This document shows, in pieces, positions 50,481 to 60,642 of a DNA stretch of 64,000 nt. The DNA comes from Bacillus sp. 165 (GTDB taxonomy: Bacteria > Bacillota > Bacilli > Bacillales > Bacillaceae_G): contig NZ_JAGHKQ010000005.1 in the NCBI RefSeq assembly GCF_017742235.1, positions 186,001-250,000 of the forward strand. The letters run 5' to 3'. A model generated the notes under the pieces. The model had not been told where the DNA came from. It ran no database searches and saw only the letters and a list, made by a program, of their open reading frames with translations. Each line of letters starts with the position of its first letter. The first letter of the stretch is position 1. A program made the translations under genes and the position numbers.

Positions 50481-51302
50481 ATGACTTACAAAATGATTGT
50501 ACTAGATTTAGATGATACATTGCTGCGTGACGACCATACTATTTCTCCTCGTACAAAACAAGCATTAATGGATGCACAAAGATTAGGAGTAAAGGTGGTA
50601 TTGGCATCAGGACGTCCGACATTTGCAATGCATGCCCTTGCTGAAGAGCTTTATCTAGCCGAATACGGGAGCTTTATTTTATCCTTTAACGGTGCGAAAA
50701 TCATTAATTGCAAAACAAAGGAAGAATTATTCAGCAGTACCTTACCGCCAGAAACAGTTCATCGTCTATATGACATCAGCCGCCAAGAAGGTGTATGGAT
50801 TCATACATATATGGATGATGTAATTGTCACAGAAACAGATAACGCGTTTACAAAGATTGAAAGTGAGATTACAGGACTGCCTATTGCTGAAGTTAATAGT
50901 TTTGTACAAGCAGTGACTGAATCTGTAGTAAAAGTATTGATGGTAGAAGAACCCGAGCGTCTCGCTCAGGTAGAAGAGAAGCTGCAGCAAGAGCTTGCAG
51001 ATGAGATGAATGTTATACGTTCCAAACCATTTTTCCTGGAGTTTACCGAGGCTGGTGTAACAAAAGGAACAAGTCTAAACCTTTTGATTCAAACACTTGG
51101 CATCACACGTGAAGAAGTGATTGCAGTCGGGGACAGCTACAACGATTTAGCAATGATTGAATTTGCAGGCTTAGGAGTAGCCATGGGTAATGCTCCCGAC
51201 AGTATTAAACAAAAAGCGAACTATGTTACTGACACAAACATGAATGATGGAGTAGCTAAAGTTATCGAAGAATTTGTACTTAAACAAGTTGTACTTATAT
51301 AA
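50481..51302 (+). CDS. Cof-type HAD hydrolase (HAD-IIB)
   Basis: Phosphatase of the Cof family, 273 residues, probably acting on sugar phosphates or nucleotides; exact substrate unknown. It has motif I DLDDTLLRDDHTIS (DxDxT), motif II ASGRPTFAM, Lys motif near VTKGTSLNLL, and motif IV GDSYNDLAMIEFAG. Ribosome site GGAAAGGA. Confidence 0.88.
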   Translation: MTYKMIVLDLDDTLLRDDHTISPRTKQALMDAQRLGVKVVLASGRPTFAMHALAEELYLAEYGSFILSFNGAKIINCKTKEELFSSTLPPETVHRLYDISRQEGVWIHTYMDDVIVTETDNAFTKIESEITGLPIAEVNSFVQAVTESVVKVLMVEEPERLAQVEEKLQQELADEMNVIRSKPFFLEFTEAGVTKGTSLNLLIQTLGITREEVIAVGDSYNDLAMIEFAGLGVAMGNAPDSIKQKANYVTDTNMNDGVAKVIEEFVLKQVVLI

Positions 51303-51324
51303 AAAACCTCCCAGGAGGTTTTTT
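51301..51324 (+). terminator. Intrinsic terminator after the HAD gene
   Basis: Ten-base stem aaaaaacctc / gaggtttttt, loop ccag, then more T; it starts at the last bases of the stop codon. Confidence 0.8.
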
Positions 51325-51364
51325 TATATAAGTAACAATGTAATTATCCAACTTACATCTCACA

Positions 51365-52063
51365 TTATGTATTCTGTATATCAGGGACCTCCCAATCAAT
51401 CGGTTCTTCGCCAATGCTTTGTAAGTAAGTGTTAATATGAGAGAACGGCTTACTTCCAAAAAACCCGCGATGTGCTGAGAGCGGACTTGGATGAACTGAT
51501 TTAATAAAATAATGCTGTTTATTTGTGATTAGGCGCATTTTTTTCTGTGCAGGATTCCCCCATAAAACAAAAACAACTGGCTTTTCACGTTCATTTAACA
51601 GCTCAATTACACGGTCTGTAAAAAGCTCCCACCCTTTTCCTTTATGAGAATTAGCTTCTCCTTTGCGAACTGTTAAAACCGTATTTAACAACAATACACC
51701 TTGCTGTGCCCATTTCACTAATGATCCATGATTTGGAATATGACAGCCAATATCATTATGCAGTTCTTTAAAGATATTTTGTAATGATGGGGGAATACGT
51801 ACACCCGGATTTACTGAAAAGCTAAGGCCATGTGCTTGATTCGGCCCATGATATGGATCTTGGCCTAAAATAACTACCTTTGTATCAGTGTAGCTTGTAT
51901 AATTCAATGCATTAAAAATATCATTCATATCCGGATAGACTATTTGTGTAGCATATTCATGCTTCAAAAATTCTTGAAGCTCTTTATAATATGGTTTTTC
52001 AAATTCCTCTTGTAACAACGGCCACCAATCATTCTTCAAAACCTGCTGTACCAATTGCTTCAC
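51365..52063 (-). CDS. ung: Uracil-DNA glycosylase
   Basis: Excises uracil from DNA. The 232 residues show the water-activating motif [13 protein letters not shown] near residue 66 and the DNA-intercalating [13 protein letters not shown] near 190. The first start is a GTG tight against GAGGT; the TTG three codons later (52054) has better spacing and may be the real one. It lies between the HAD and guaD genes. Confidence 0.93.
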   Translation of the reverse strand: MKQLVQQVLKNDWWPLLQEEFEKPYYKELQEFLKHEYATQIVYPDMNDIFNALNYTSYTDTKVVILGQDPYHGPNQAHGLSFSVNPGVRIPPSLQNIFKELHNDIGCHIPNHGSLVKWAQQGVLLLNTVLTVRKGEANSHKGKGWELFTDRVIELLNEREKPVVFVLWGNPAQKKMRLITNKQHYFIKSVHPSPLSAHRGFFGSKPFSHINTYLQSIGEEPIDWEVPDIQNT

Positions 52064-52154
52064 ACCTCATCTCTCAGTCTTTCTTTTATGTTTTGCTCAT
52101 ACACTTAATACTACACATTTTTTTCGATGAGGAAAAGGAAGAGGAGGCGTAAGA

Positions 52155-52631
52155 ATGGGGCATCCACAATTTATGAAACTCGCTATTGATGCAGCATTTG
52201 AAAATGTAAAGCAGGGAAAAGGAGGGCCATTTGGGGCTGTTATTGTAAAAGATGAAAAGGTGATTGCTGTAGGAACAAATGAAGTAACATCCTCTACCGA
52301 TCCGACTGCGCATGCAGAAGTGCAAGCCATTCGAAAAGCATGTCAAGTACTTGGCGATTTTCAATTAAAGGACTGTATTTTATATACAAGCTGTGAGCCA
52401 TGCCCTATGTGCCTCGGTGCTATTTACTGGGCACGACCGAAAGAAATCTATTATTGCTTCACCCGTGAAGAAGCAGCTCACATAGGATTCGATGATGCCT
52501 TAATTTACAATGAGGTTTCTCAGCCTATTGAAGAACGAATCATCCCTACAAATAGGCTCCCTTTTTTCCTTGAAAAGGAACAAAACCCTTTTCATTTATG
52601 GACAGAAAAGCAAGATAAAATCGAATATTAA
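52155..52631 (+). CDS. guaD: Guanine deaminase (GuaD type)
   Basis: Zinc cytidine-deaminase-fold enzyme that converts guanine to xanthine. The 158 residues contain PTAHAEVQAIRKAC and SCEPCPMCLGAIYWARP, and the swapped C-terminal tail (PFHLWTEKQDKIEY) that distinguishes GuaD from tRNA adenosine deaminase. Ribosome site GGAGGCG. Divergent from ung. Confidence 0.88.
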   Translation: MGHPQFMKLAIDAAFENVKQGKGGPFGAVIVKDEKVIAVGTNEVTSSTDPTAHAEVQAIRKACQVLGDFQLKDCILYTSCEPCPMCLGAIYWARPKEIYYCFTREEAAHIGFDDALIYNEVSQPIEERIIPTNRLPFFLEKEQNPFHLWTEKQDKIEY

Positions 52632-52658
52632 AATTCATAAAAACAGTTATTTTTTTGT

Positions 52659-52693
52659 AAAAGAGTTGTCCGTTTATTCCGGACAACTCTTTT
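52659..52693. terminator. Bidirectional terminator between guaD and the ABC permease
   Basis: Thirteen-base perfect stem aaaagagttgtcc / ggacaactctttt with a nine-base loop, between converging genes. Confidence 0.85.
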
Positions 52694-53685
52694 TAACTAG
52701 TCATATCTTGCTTTGTAAATACAAAAAATGCAATACATAAAGAAGCCACTGCCCACACAGTTAAATTTAGGAGCGAAAAACCCATAGACAATCCTTTCAG
52801 TGCAGGAAGCTGACCAGATAAATAATCTGTCAATGTAAGATTTACGCTGAAAATATATTTTGCTCCTTCCCATGCAGTAGAAAAATTACTTAAAATTCCC
52901 CCTGCAATCAACGCTGCCAGCATAACACCCATTCCTGCGGGAGTATTGCGAATCAATACCGATATCATAAAAGATATCGTTCCAACAACGACCGCCACAA
53001 ACCATGCTAATCCATAAGCCATCGTAATATACTTCCACTGTGGAATAAGATGAACAAAGCTTGTATTTAAATTATCATTCTCGATCATAAATCCGGTCAG
53101 AATAGGCATACCCCATCCTTTATAACCGAAGATAATCCCTGATATGACATAACATAAAATTCCTACAATAAGCAGTATTAATGAAACAAATAGCAGCATC
53201 GTAACATACTTACTCAATAAAATTTTCCACCTTCGAATTGGCCTTGTAAGCAGTACTTTTATTGTCCCATCACTTCGCTCTCCAGACACAATATCAATGG
53301 CTATAATCATAACAAGCAGCGGAATAAATAATGTAATGCCTTGTTCAATAAATCCTCTTACAAAAGTAGGGGCTCCCGGTGCAGTAGGATTTATATCATG
53401 CTCTAGATAATACTGCTGCTGTTCTACTTTTACCTTCAACCACTGGCGCCACTCTTCTGGCAGCCTCGAACTGTTCAACCTATTTTGCGTATCAACGATT
53501 TGCTGTTGCAACGCTACTCTCCAATCGTCTGTTCCCAGGCGCTTGATAGTCGTTTCTATTTGCTTAAATTGAGCATATACAAAAATAGGAATCAACACAG
53601 TTAAAATAAGAATCACTACCGCAATGCGTTTTTTTCGATAAACCTTCTCTGCCTCGTTATAAACAAGATTAAAAAATTCACGCAC
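52693..53685 (-). CDS. ABC-2 type transporter permease
   Basis: Membrane part of an exporter, 330 residues. One N-terminal transmembrane helix (IAVVILILTVLIPIFVYAQF), a soluble extracellular loop of about 90 residues, then five more helices with the ABC-2 pattern GERSDGTIKVLLTRPIRRWKILLSKY. GTG start at 53685 after GGGGGGAAG, overlapping the ATPase stop by eight bases. Substrate unknown. Confidence 0.85.
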   Translation of the reverse strand: MREFFNLVYNEAEKVYRKKRIAVVILILTVLIPIFVYAQFKQIETTIKRLGTDDWRVALQQQIVDTQNRLNSSRLPEEWRQWLKVKVEQQQYYLEHDINPTAPGAPTFVRGFIEQGITLFIPLLVMIIAIDIVSGERSDGTIKVLLTRPIRRWKILLSKYVTMLLFVSLILLIVGILCYVISGIIFGYKGWGMPILTGFMIENDNLNTSFVHLIPQWKYITMAYGLAWFVAVVVGTISFMISVLIRNTPAGMGVMLAALIAGGILSNFSTAWEGAKYIFSVNLTLTDYLSGQLPALKGLSMGFSLLNLTVWAVASLCIAFFVFTKQDMTS

Positions 53686-54607
53686 TCTCTTCCCCCCTTG
53701 TAAGCTCCATAAACAGATCCTCCAAAGTAACGACAACTTCCCTTACCCCATGTACTTGAACCCCTTCTTCAATCAGAGCCTTTGTATATATGCTAATTTG
53801 CTCAAGCGGCATACGGCAAACTAGAGTTCCATCCTGTTCATGCAGTTCTTTAATAGCTTCAGACGTTTCTAAAACAGCTTTTGCACGTTCTAACGGTGAA
53901 ACCTTCCATTCTACTCTGTCTGTTGCTGTTGTCACCAGTTCTTCAATTGTAGAAACAGTAATCATTTTCCCATGATTGATGATGGCAACTCGATCACACA
54001 ACATCTGTACTTCACTTAGCAAGTGACTAGAAATAAACACACTCATATTTTCTTTTCTCACAAGCTCATGAACAAATTCCCTAAGCTCACGAATACCAGC
54101 AGGGTCCAGTCCATTTGTCGGTTCATCCAAAATAAGCAGTTTCGGTTTTCCAAGAAGAGCCTGTGCAATACCGAGACGCTGCTTCATTCCTAAAGAATAT
54201 GTTTTTACACGGTCGTGAATACGTTTATCTAAGTGTACCATCCTTGTAATCTCTGCAATACGTTCATCTGTAATATTCCCCAGCATACGGGCAAACTGTT
54301 TTAAATTTTCCCATCCTGTGAGATACGTATACAATTCTGGATTTTCCACAATGCTGCCAACCTGGCGCATAGCGTGACAAAACTGGGATTTGATATCATA
54401 GCTGCCGATGGCTATTCTTCCTTTAGTCGGTTTAATCAGACCGACAAGCATACGAATAGTTGTTGTTTTTCCTGCACCATTAGGACCTAAAAAACCAAAA
54501 ACTTCCCCTCTATATACATCAAATGAAACATTTTCTACTAATGCTTTCTTACCGATTATTTTTGTTAGCCCTGTTACTGTCAAAACCTTTTCTTTATCGT
54601 CACTCAT
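53678..54607 (-). CDS. ABC transporter ATP-binding protein
   Basis: ATPase partner of the ABC-2 permease, 309 residues. It contains Walker A GPNGAGKTT, signature YSLGMKQRLGIAQAL, Walker B LLILDEPTNGLDPAG, H-loop SSHLL and a C-terminal regulatory extension. The ATG overlaps the stop of the SGNH gene by four bases, so all three genes are one operon. Typical of export or bacteriocin/antibiotic-resistance ABC systems, but the substrate cannot be read from sequence. Confidence 0.9.
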   Translation of the reverse strand: MSDDKEKVLTVTGLTKIIGKKALVENVSFDVYRGEVFGFLGPNGAGKTTTIRMLVGLIKPTKGRIAIGSYDIKSQFCHAMRQVGSIVENPELYTYLTGWENLKQFARMLGNITDERIAEITRMVHLDKRIHDRVKTYSLGMKQRLGIAQALLGKPKLLILDEPTNGLDPAGIRELREFVHELVRKENMSVFISSHLLSEVQMLCDRVAIINHGKMITVSTIEELVTTATDRVEWKVSPLERAKAVLETSEAIKELHEQDGTLVCRMPLEQISIYTKALIEEGVQVHGVREVVVTLEDLFMELTRGEESA

Positions 54608-55419
54608 TCTGCCTCACCGTCTTTCATGTGTATATTCAATTGACTCGTTATATTTTGCATAAGACGAGATCCTATAAGTTCGTATCCCTTATCATTTGGA
54701 TGAAAGTGGTCTGTATATAGTAATTCATTCCCTCTGCTTTGGAACAAATCAAACATAGGAACAATATACGTCTTGGAATAGTTTAACGCTGTTTTCTCAA
54801 GCACACTATTCCAATTCACAACTGTTTCTGATGACCCCTTCAGGTCCTGGACATCTTCAAATGGATTATATAAACCTACCCAGAAAATAGGACTTTCAGG
54901 ATTCAGCTTTCTTAACTCGGTTAAAATGTTATTGACATTCTCTGCAAACGTTGTGACATCTGGTCGATATTTAGTGAAATCTACATTTCCAAGTGTCTCC
55001 CACCCAGGAAACAAATCGTTACCTCCAATAGTCAATATAATAATATCGGCTTGTTGAATGGAGTATTGTGCTCCTTTACTGGATAGCTGCACAGCTAAAT
55101 CCTTCATTTTTGCGCCACTCACAGCCAAATTGACAAGCATAGTTTTTTGCCCGTACTGTGTTTCTAAATTCCCTTTAACCCTTCCAATATATCCAATTCC
55201 CTCCTTGTCACCTACGCCGCGTGTAAGAGAGTCTCCCAAGCTTACAATATGTAACTGTTCCTTCCCTATTTTTGCTCTTTCTTTTTTCTCATTCAATTGA
55301 GGCAAATTAGAAGCCTCTGGCTTCAATACATCTTTGACACCCATTACAAAACCATAGGCAAAGAAACTAAATGAAATAATCGTTAACAATAGCATTACTT
55401 TTACAAATGTTGACCTCAT
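54604..55419 (-). CDS. SGNH/GDSL-family lipase/esterase, membrane-anchored
   Basis: Serine esterase outside the membrane. Of 271 residues the first 30 are a signal or anchor (LLLTIISFSFFAYGFVMGV), followed by the SGNH domain: SLGDSLTRGVGD (Ser), NLAVSGAKM (Gly), TIGGNDLF (Asn) and TDHFHPND (Asp-His). Start at ATG 55419 after GGAGACG; an ATG five codons earlier has no site. First gene of the exporter operon. The gap to thrB (55435-55558) holds no gene. Confidence 0.85.
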   Translation of the reverse strand: MRSTFVKVMLLLTIISFSFFAYGFVMGVKDVLKPEASNLPQLNEKKERAKIGKEQLHIVSLGDSLTRGVGDKEGIGYIGRVKGNLETQYGQKTMLVNLAVSGAKMKDLAVQLSSKGAQYSIQQADIIILTIGGNDLFPGWETLGNVDFTKYRPDVTTFAENVNNILTELRKLNPESPIFWVGLYNPFEDVQDLKGSSETVVNWNSVLEKTALNYSKTYIVPMFDLFQSRGNELLYTDHFHPNDKGYELIGSRLMQNITSQLNIHMKDGEAE

Positions 55420-55558
55420 TGTTATCGTCTCCATGTTTTTTGGATAATTATATCAAACAAAAAAAGAGAAACAAAAAAATCCATGCCTTCATCTGACTTT
55501 TACTTCTAATTATGTTCTTCATGATTTCCTATGCTGACAAAGTTGTATCTATTTACAC

Positions 55559-55595
55559 GAAAAACACCTCAAAAGCTATAAGCTTTCAAGGTGTT
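55559..55595 (-). terminator. Terminator overlapping the thrB stop
   Basis: Imperfect 14-base stem aacacctc-aaaagct / agctttcaaggtgtt; the hairpin includes the thrB stop codon and is followed on the minus strand by TTTTCG. Confidence 0.65.
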
Positions 55596-56505
55596 CTTGT
55601 TCTACTGAATTATAATAGACCTGTATCCCTTTATTTTCTGCCTCTAGCACTTCAACTATGCATTTTGGAAAAAATGGTTGTAAATACTGCTGTACGTCTT
55701 TTCCTGCTCCTTTAGCAACATAGCATATGACAGTTGGCCCAGCACCACTTAATGAACATCCAAATATGTGCTCATGTTGTGAGAAGCCTCGAAGGAGTTC
55801 AAGCTCTGGAACAAGAGACAGACGATATGATTCATGAAACAAGTCGCGCTGCATCGCTTCTCCTGCAATCTTCCAATTATTCGTAAGAATAGCAGCAACA
55901 AGTAAATTCGCCATCCCGCTGCTTCTTACTGCTTGCTTATAGGGCAACTGCTTAGGTAGCACTTGTCTCGCTGCACTGGTTTTCAATTCATAAGAAGGGA
56001 TGACTGCCACTATCTCTACTTCAAGAATAGGGTAGGAAACTAAAGCTGTATATTCTTCCCCATATGTACCTGTTGTCATTCCTCCGTACAGAGATGCCCC
56101 TACATTATCAATATGCCCTTCGAAACTACAGGCCAGTTCCAGTTTTTCCTGCTTAGTCAATCCAAGATCACAGAGTATATTGGCAATTTCAATTCCAGCA
56201 ACAATAGCAGAAGCGCTGCTTCCCAACCCGCGTGCAAGAGGAATCTCACTTTCAACCTCTAATCGGCAATATGGGAGCATAGCGTTATATTGCTGTGCTG
56301 TTTTACAAGCTATTTGAATAAGAAAATTTTGTTCATCTTCGGGCATCCCAGATAATAGCTCTGATTTGGACTTACAAGTCCATTCATAATGAGAATATAC
56401 CTTCACTATCAAGTACTTATTAACGGCAAGTCCAATAGAATCAAAGCCAGGACCAAGGTTTGAGGTACTTCCAGGCACTCTTATTGTAAATAAAGGAGCT
56501 GTCAT
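55576..56505 (-). CDS. thrB: Homoserine kinase
   Basis: GHMP kinase that phosphorylates homoserine for threonine synthesis. The 309 residues show the N-terminal [18 protein letters not shown], the ATP loop [17 protein letters not shown] and the C-terminal SLSGAGPT. The ATG overlaps the thrC stop (ATGA) with AGGAGTTG upstream. Last gene of hom-thrC-thrB. Confidence 0.94.
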   Translation of the reverse strand: MTAPLFTIRVPGSTSNLGPGFDSIGLAVNKYLIVKVYSHYEWTCKSKSELLSGMPEDEQNFLIQIACKTAQQYNAMLPYCRLEVESEIPLARGLGSSASAIVAGIEIANILCDLGLTKQEKLELACSFEGHIDNVGASLYGGMTTGTYGEEYTALVSYPILEVEIVAVIPSYELKTSAARQVLPKQLPYKQAVRSSGMANLLVAAILTNNWKIAGEAMQRDLFHESYRLSLVPELELLRGFSQHEHIFGCSLSGAGPTVICYVAKGAGKDVQQYLQPFFPKCIVEVLEAENKGIQVYYNSVEQEHLESL

Positions 56506-57563
56506 CGCAATACAACTCCTTCAATATGCTCCAATACGATCTTTTCATCGTTTGGCAGAACAATAGGTTGGATGTTCTTTGTTTTAATCGCAATATCAGG
56601 GTCCTTTAAGCCATTCCCTGTTAATACAGCAACAATCCGGCTTCCTTTAGAAATTTCTCCAGTTTTGACTTGCTTAATTACACCCGCTATCGATGCACAT
56701 GATCCAGGCTCAGCAAAAATCCCTTCGGTCCTTGCCAGTAATTCATATGCCTGTAAAATTTCTGCGTCTGTTACTTCATCGATTTTTCCACGGGATTCCC
56801 GTGCAGCTGCCACAGCTTTATCCCAGCTTGCTGGGTTTCCAATACGGATAGCCGTGGCAATGGTTTCCGGGTTTTCAATCTTGTGTCCTCTTACAATCGC
56901 CGCTGAGCCTTCCGCTTCAAATCCGCGCATCTGAGGCAATTGTGTGCCGCAATTATCGTGATATTCCTGAAATCCTTTCCAATACGCCGTAATATTACCG
57001 GCATTTCCTACAGGAATGGCTAAAATATCAGGGGCTTCGCCTAGGGCATCGCAAATTTCAAAGGCTGCTGTTTTTTGCCCTTCAATTCGATAAGGATTGA
57101 TGGAGTTCACAAGTGCAATCGGAGCTGTTTCACTTAATTTACGTACCATTTGCAGCGCATGGTCAAAGTTCCCATCAATACTTACAATCTCAGCTCCATA
57201 CATCACTGCCTGGGCCAGCTTTCCATAAGCAATTTTTCCATTTGGAATCATTACGATGCATTTCATGCCTGCGCGAGCTGCATATGCCGCTGCCGACGCT
57301 GAGGTATTCCCTGTGGAAGCACAAATGACCGTGCGGCTGCCTTCCTCCTTTGCCTTTGCTACTGCCATTACCATTCCACGATCCTTAAAAGAACCTGTCG
57401 GGTTAGCTCCTTCTATTTTTACATAAACTTCTACACCAAGCTCTTGAGATAGACGTTCAAGCAGAATAAGAGGGGTGTTCCCTTCCTGCAGCGAAAGAGA
57501 CGGTGTTTTTTCCGTAATCGGCAAATATTCTTTATACTGAGCTAGAAGTCCTCTCCACATCAT
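56502..57563 (-). CDS. thrC: Threonine synthase
   Basis: PLP enzyme that makes threonine from O-phosphohomoserine. In 353 residues the Schiff-base Lys lies in [14 protein letters not shown] near residue 60, the phosphate loop in [12 protein letters not shown], and the C-terminal [11 protein letters not shown]. It overlaps hom and thrB by four bases each, giving strict translational coupling. Confidence 0.95.
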   Translation of the reverse strand: MMWRGLLAQYKEYLPITEKTPSLSLQEGNTPLILLERLSQELGVEVYVKIEGANPTGSFKDRGMVMAVAKAKEEGSRTVICASTGNTSASAAAYAARAGMKCIVMIPNGKIAYGKLAQAVMYGAEIVSIDGNFDHALQMVRKLSETAPIALVNSINPYRIEGQKTAAFEICDALGEAPDILAIPVGNAGNITAYWKGFQEYHDNCGTQLPQMRGFEAEGSAAIVRGHKIENPETIATAIRIGNPASWDKAVAAARESRGKIDEVTDAEILQAYELLARTEGIFAEPGSCASIAGVIKQVKTGEISKGSRIVAVLTGNGLKDPDIAIKTKNIQPIVLPNDEKIVLEHIEGVVLR

Positions 57564-58855
57564 TTTCGATCCCCTTCGATTCTATAACTCGCTTTAATTC
57601 CCTCGATGCTTTCAAGCTCTTGCAGCTTTTGCAAAATGGTATTATAGTCTGCCAAGGATGCTCGGTGCGTCACAATAACTACTTCAGCTGTATTTGTTTC
57701 TAGTAAAGGAACTTGAATAATTTTTTCAAAACTTACGCCGTATTGAGAGAATAGAGATGTAACCTGAGCAAACACACCAACTTCATCTTTCACATGAATA
57801 CGCAAGAAATGCTTTACAGAAATTTCATGGTCTTCTTTTAATACTTTCGGATATTGAGGAGACACAGCGCTATTTCCATTCACGCCTAGCCTCATGTTTT
57901 TCATAACCGCAACTAAGTCAGAAACTACCGCAGTTGCAGTTGGAAGACTTCCAGCACCTGGACCATAAAACATTGTTTCTCCTACAGCCTCTCCATACAC
58001 ATAAATAGCATTGTATTCATTATTAACAGAAGCAAGAGGATGATTATTTGCAAGCAGAGTCGGTTCTACACTTATTTCAAGTTTCTCCCCATCGCGTTTG
58101 GCAAGACCAATCAGCTTCATTGTATATCCAAGACTTTTGCTATAATTTAAATCTTCTTCCGTAATACGCGTAATTCCCTTTACCTTCACATCTTCTAACT
58201 CTACGTTAGCAGAAAATCCAAGCGTTGCTAAAATTGTCATTTTCCTTGCCGCATCAAGCCCTTCAACATCAGATGTTGGGTCAGCCTCTGCATATCCAAG
58301 CTCTTGCGCCTCTTTTAAAACATCTTCATAAGAGCTTCCCTCATTGCTCATCTTTGTCAAAATAAAGTTTGTCGTACCATTTACAATTCCCATCATTTTT
58401 GTAATACGATCAGACGATAATCCATCTACAATGCTGCGAAGAATGGGAATCCCTCCAGCTACGCTCGCTTCATAAAATAAATCACATCTATTTTCCTTTG
58501 CAACTGATAACAACTCTGTTCCATATACAGCCATTAAATCCTTATTTGCTGTAACCACATGTTTGTTATTCCGAAGAGCTGTTAGTATGTATTCTCTCGC
58601 ATCATGCAGTCCTCCCATCACTTCAATTACTACATTAATGTCTGGACTGCTGATAATATCATGTACATTGGTTGTAAGAAGATCGGGTGATAATTGAACT
58701 GCTCTTTCCTTATCAATTTCTCGAACTAACACTTTTGAGATTTTAACAGGACACCCAATTTGATGTCTAAGCCTGTCTTGATGGTTCTCAATAATTTTGA
58801 CAACACCGCTTCCTACAGTGCCAAGTCCTAGCAGTCCTACCTGAATCTCCTTCAT
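57560..58855 (-). CDS. hom: Homoserine dehydrogenase
   Basis: Reduces aspartate semialdehyde to homoserine, the branch point for threonine and methionine. The 431 residues have the Rossmann [13 protein letters not shown] at the start, the catalytic [13 protein letters not shown] near residue 130, and a C-terminal ACT domain ([30 protein letters not shown]) for threonine feedback. Ribosome site TAGGGGGAT. Confidence 0.96.
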   Translation of the reverse strand: MKEIQVGLLGLGTVGSGVVKIIENHQDRLRHQIGCPVKISKVLVREIDKERAVQLSPDLLTTNVHDIISSPDINVVIEVMGGLHDAREYILTALRNNKHVVTANKDLMAVYGTELLSVAKENRCDLFYEASVAGGIPILRSIVDGLSSDRITKMMGIVNGTTNFILTKMSNEGSSYEDVLKEAQELGYAEADPTSDVEGLDAARKMTILATLGFSANVELEDVKVKGITRITEEDLNYSKSLGYTMKLIGLAKRDGEKLEISVEPTLLANNHPLASVNNEYNAIYVYGEAVGETMFYGPGAGSLPTATAVVSDLVAVMKNMRLGVNGNSAVSPQYPKVLKEDHEISVKHFLRIHVKDEVGVFAQVTSLFSQYGVSFEKIIQVPLLETNTAEVVIVTHRASLADYNTILQKLQELESIEGIKASYRIEGDRK

Positions 58856-58887
58856 GGAATATCCCCCTAAAAATGTATTTAAATGTC

Positions 58888-58916
58888 ATTATATAAGCGC
58901 CAAAATTAAAAAACAA
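58888..58916 (-). promoter_or_regulatory. Promoter of hom-thrC-thrB
   Basis: TTGTTT (58911-58916), 17-base spacer, TATAAT (58888-58893) on the minus strand, about 30 bases before the hom start. A CodY-like half match (TTCTGAATATT) lies just upstream. No T-box features were seen, and there is no room for a leader. Confidence 0.55.
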
Positions 58917-59044
58917 TATATTATTAATATTCAGAATTAAATGAACGCAGATTCGGTTTTCACCTAACAACAGACTGCCTCACACGTTATTGCGAGAAGC
59001 AGTTTTTCAATTTTTTCTGCGCCAATGCTCACAACAATATCATG

Positions 59045-59950
59045 TTATAAAAGATAGGGTGTTTCCTGGTATACGTAATAATTAAGCCAATTCGAGAAAA
59101 GAAGATTTCCATGTCCTCTCCACGTTACAATCGGTTTGTTTCGTGGATTATCCCCTTCAAAATATGCCTTTGGAATAGTAATGTCTAGTCCTCGATTCAC
59201 ATCGCGTTCATATTCACTTCTTAACGTATCCCTGCCGTACTCACTATGCCCAAGCACAAATATGTGCTTTCCATCTTGCCCCATAACTAGATGAACACCA
59301 GCTTCCTCTGATTCTCCTAAAATCTCTAACTCTTTAATTCGTTCGATATCCTCTCTCCTTACCTCAGTATAACGAGAATGGGGCGCTAAAAAGATATCAT
59401 CAAATCCGCGCAGCAGCTGTACATTCATTCGCTTCACTTCGTGCTCAAATACACCGAACATTTTTTGATCAAGTGTATATTTAGGAATGTCATAATGATA
59501 GTACAGTCCTGCCTGTGCACCCCAGCAAATATGTAAAGTAGAAGTGACATTAGTATTGGTAAACTCCATAATACCTTTTAGCTCATCCCAATAATCTACT
59601 TCTTCAAACGGCAAGGTTTCTATCGGTGCACCAGTAATGATAAATCCATCAAATTTTTGATCATGAATATCATTAAATGTTTTGTAAAAGCTCGTCAAAT
59701 GTTCCTGCGTTACATTTTTTGAAGTATAAGATTCCATATGAAGTAACTGTACATCTACCTGTAACGGTGTATTTCCAATTAAACGAAGCAGCTGTGTTTC
59801 CGTTTCTATTTTGGTCGGCATCAGATTTAAAATCCCAATCTTTAATGCGCGGATATCCTGTGTTTCCGCACGTTCTTTTGTCATAACAAAAATATTTTCA
59901 TTTTGCAGCACCTTCCGTGCCGGTAATTCTTTATCAATAATGATTGGCAT
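59045..59950 (-). CDS. metA: Homoserine O-acetyltransferase MetA
   Basis: Acylates homoserine for methionine synthesis. The 301 residues show the catalytic Cys142 in [10 protein letters not shown] and the Glu235-region block HSEYGRDTL. Residue 111 is Glu ([10 protein letters not shown]); in MetA proteins Glu111 goes with acetyl-CoA and Gly111 with succinyl-CoA, so this is probably an acetyltransferase despite the family name. Start after GGAGGAAC; controlled by the SAM-I riboswitch about 230 bases upstream. Confidence 0.93.
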   Translation of the reverse strand: MPIIIDKELPARKVLQNENIFVMTKERAETQDIRALKIGILNLMPTKIETETQLLRLIGNTPLQVDVQLLHMESYTSKNVTQEHLTSFYKTFNDIHDQKFDGFIITGAPIETLPFEEVDYWDELKGIMEFTNTNVTSTLHICWGAQAGLYYHYDIPKYTLDQKMFGVFEHEVKRMNVQLLRGFDDIFLAPHSRYTEVRREDIERIKELEILGESEEAGVHLVMGQDGKHIFVLGHSEYGRDTLRSEYERDVNRGLDITIPKAYFEGDNPRNKPIVTWRGHGNLLFSNWLNYYVYQETPYLL

Positions 59951-60182
59951 TCGTTGTTCCTCCAGTCAAAACATGTTCAATGTTTGCCAGTAAATTTTCT
60001 AACTAACGTACGTTTCACTCAAAAATCATGCTATCAATTCGAGTACAAATATATTTTTTCGATTCTAGATAAAATAACACTACTAATCCTTTGGCTGTAT
60101 CAATTTACAAATGATATTTCTATATAACAACATTGTTCTAGATTCCCTACTTCTGTTATGCATCTATCCTTTCTTCTTCCAA

Positions 60183-60350
60183 AACAAAAAGCCGCTTCTT
60201 TTCCTAAAAATAAAAGAAGCGGCTTTGCATACTCAGACATATTGGAGCCAATCTCTTATCTTTCAGGTAAACCTGCTGGATTTAGCACAATTCCGATATC
60301 GGCTGTTGCCAAGGCTTCACTGGGCCAGTCCCTCTGCCTTTCTTGATAAG
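60183..60350 (-). promoter_or_regulatory. SAM-I riboswitch (S-box) of metA
   Basis: On the minus strand the conserved S-box order is present: CTTATCAAGAAAGG, GAGGGACTGGCCC, TGAAGCCTTGGCAACAG, and the P1 closing strand GATAAGAG. A terminator follows at 60191-60223 (gccgcttctttt / aaaagaagcggc) with a T run (60183-60190). SAM binding would favour termination and shut metA off. Confidence 0.92.
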
Positions 60351-60370
60351 AATGCAATTCAATTAGCGTC

Positions 60371-60399
60371 ATTGTAAAAGAATTTTATATAACTGTCAA
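60371..60399 (-). promoter_or_regulatory. Promoter of the metA leader
   Basis: TTGACA (60394-60399), 17-base spacer, TACAAT (60371-60376) on the minus strand, 20 bases before the riboswitch begins. The metA gap between the riboswitch and the start codon (59951-60182) holds no further recognisable feature. Confidence 0.75.
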
Positions 60400-60553
60400 T
60401 GTTTTTTTCTGAATATTTAAACATCAAGCGAACTTAATCATTCCATATTATCCTGCCTAATTTTAAAATAGGCTTATACCAAATTATTACTGAAAAAGGA
60501 GCAAATTAAAATATAGTAGGTGCGAAGTAAAACTACCAATACCAGACATAGAG

Positions 60554-60588
60554 GAAAACCGCAGGGATCCCTTGCGGTTTTCTGTTTT
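60554..60588. terminator. Terminator downstream of parR
   Basis: Ten-base stem gaaaaccgca / tgcggttttc with further ggga/tccc pairing inside. T run on the plus strand (60583-60588); on the minus strand TTTTCCTCT. Lies 60 bases after the parR stop and ends that operon. The stretch 60400-60553 holds no gene. Confidence 0.6.
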
Positions 60589-60642
60589 AATTATCAATAA
60601 TTCTACAACCTTGTAAACCTATTAACTCTTTTCCTTCTTTAC

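Noticed and set aside
58856-59044. T-box or threonine leader before hom
   Set aside because: The promoter lies about 30 bases from the start codon and no T-box sequence or terminator hairpin is present.
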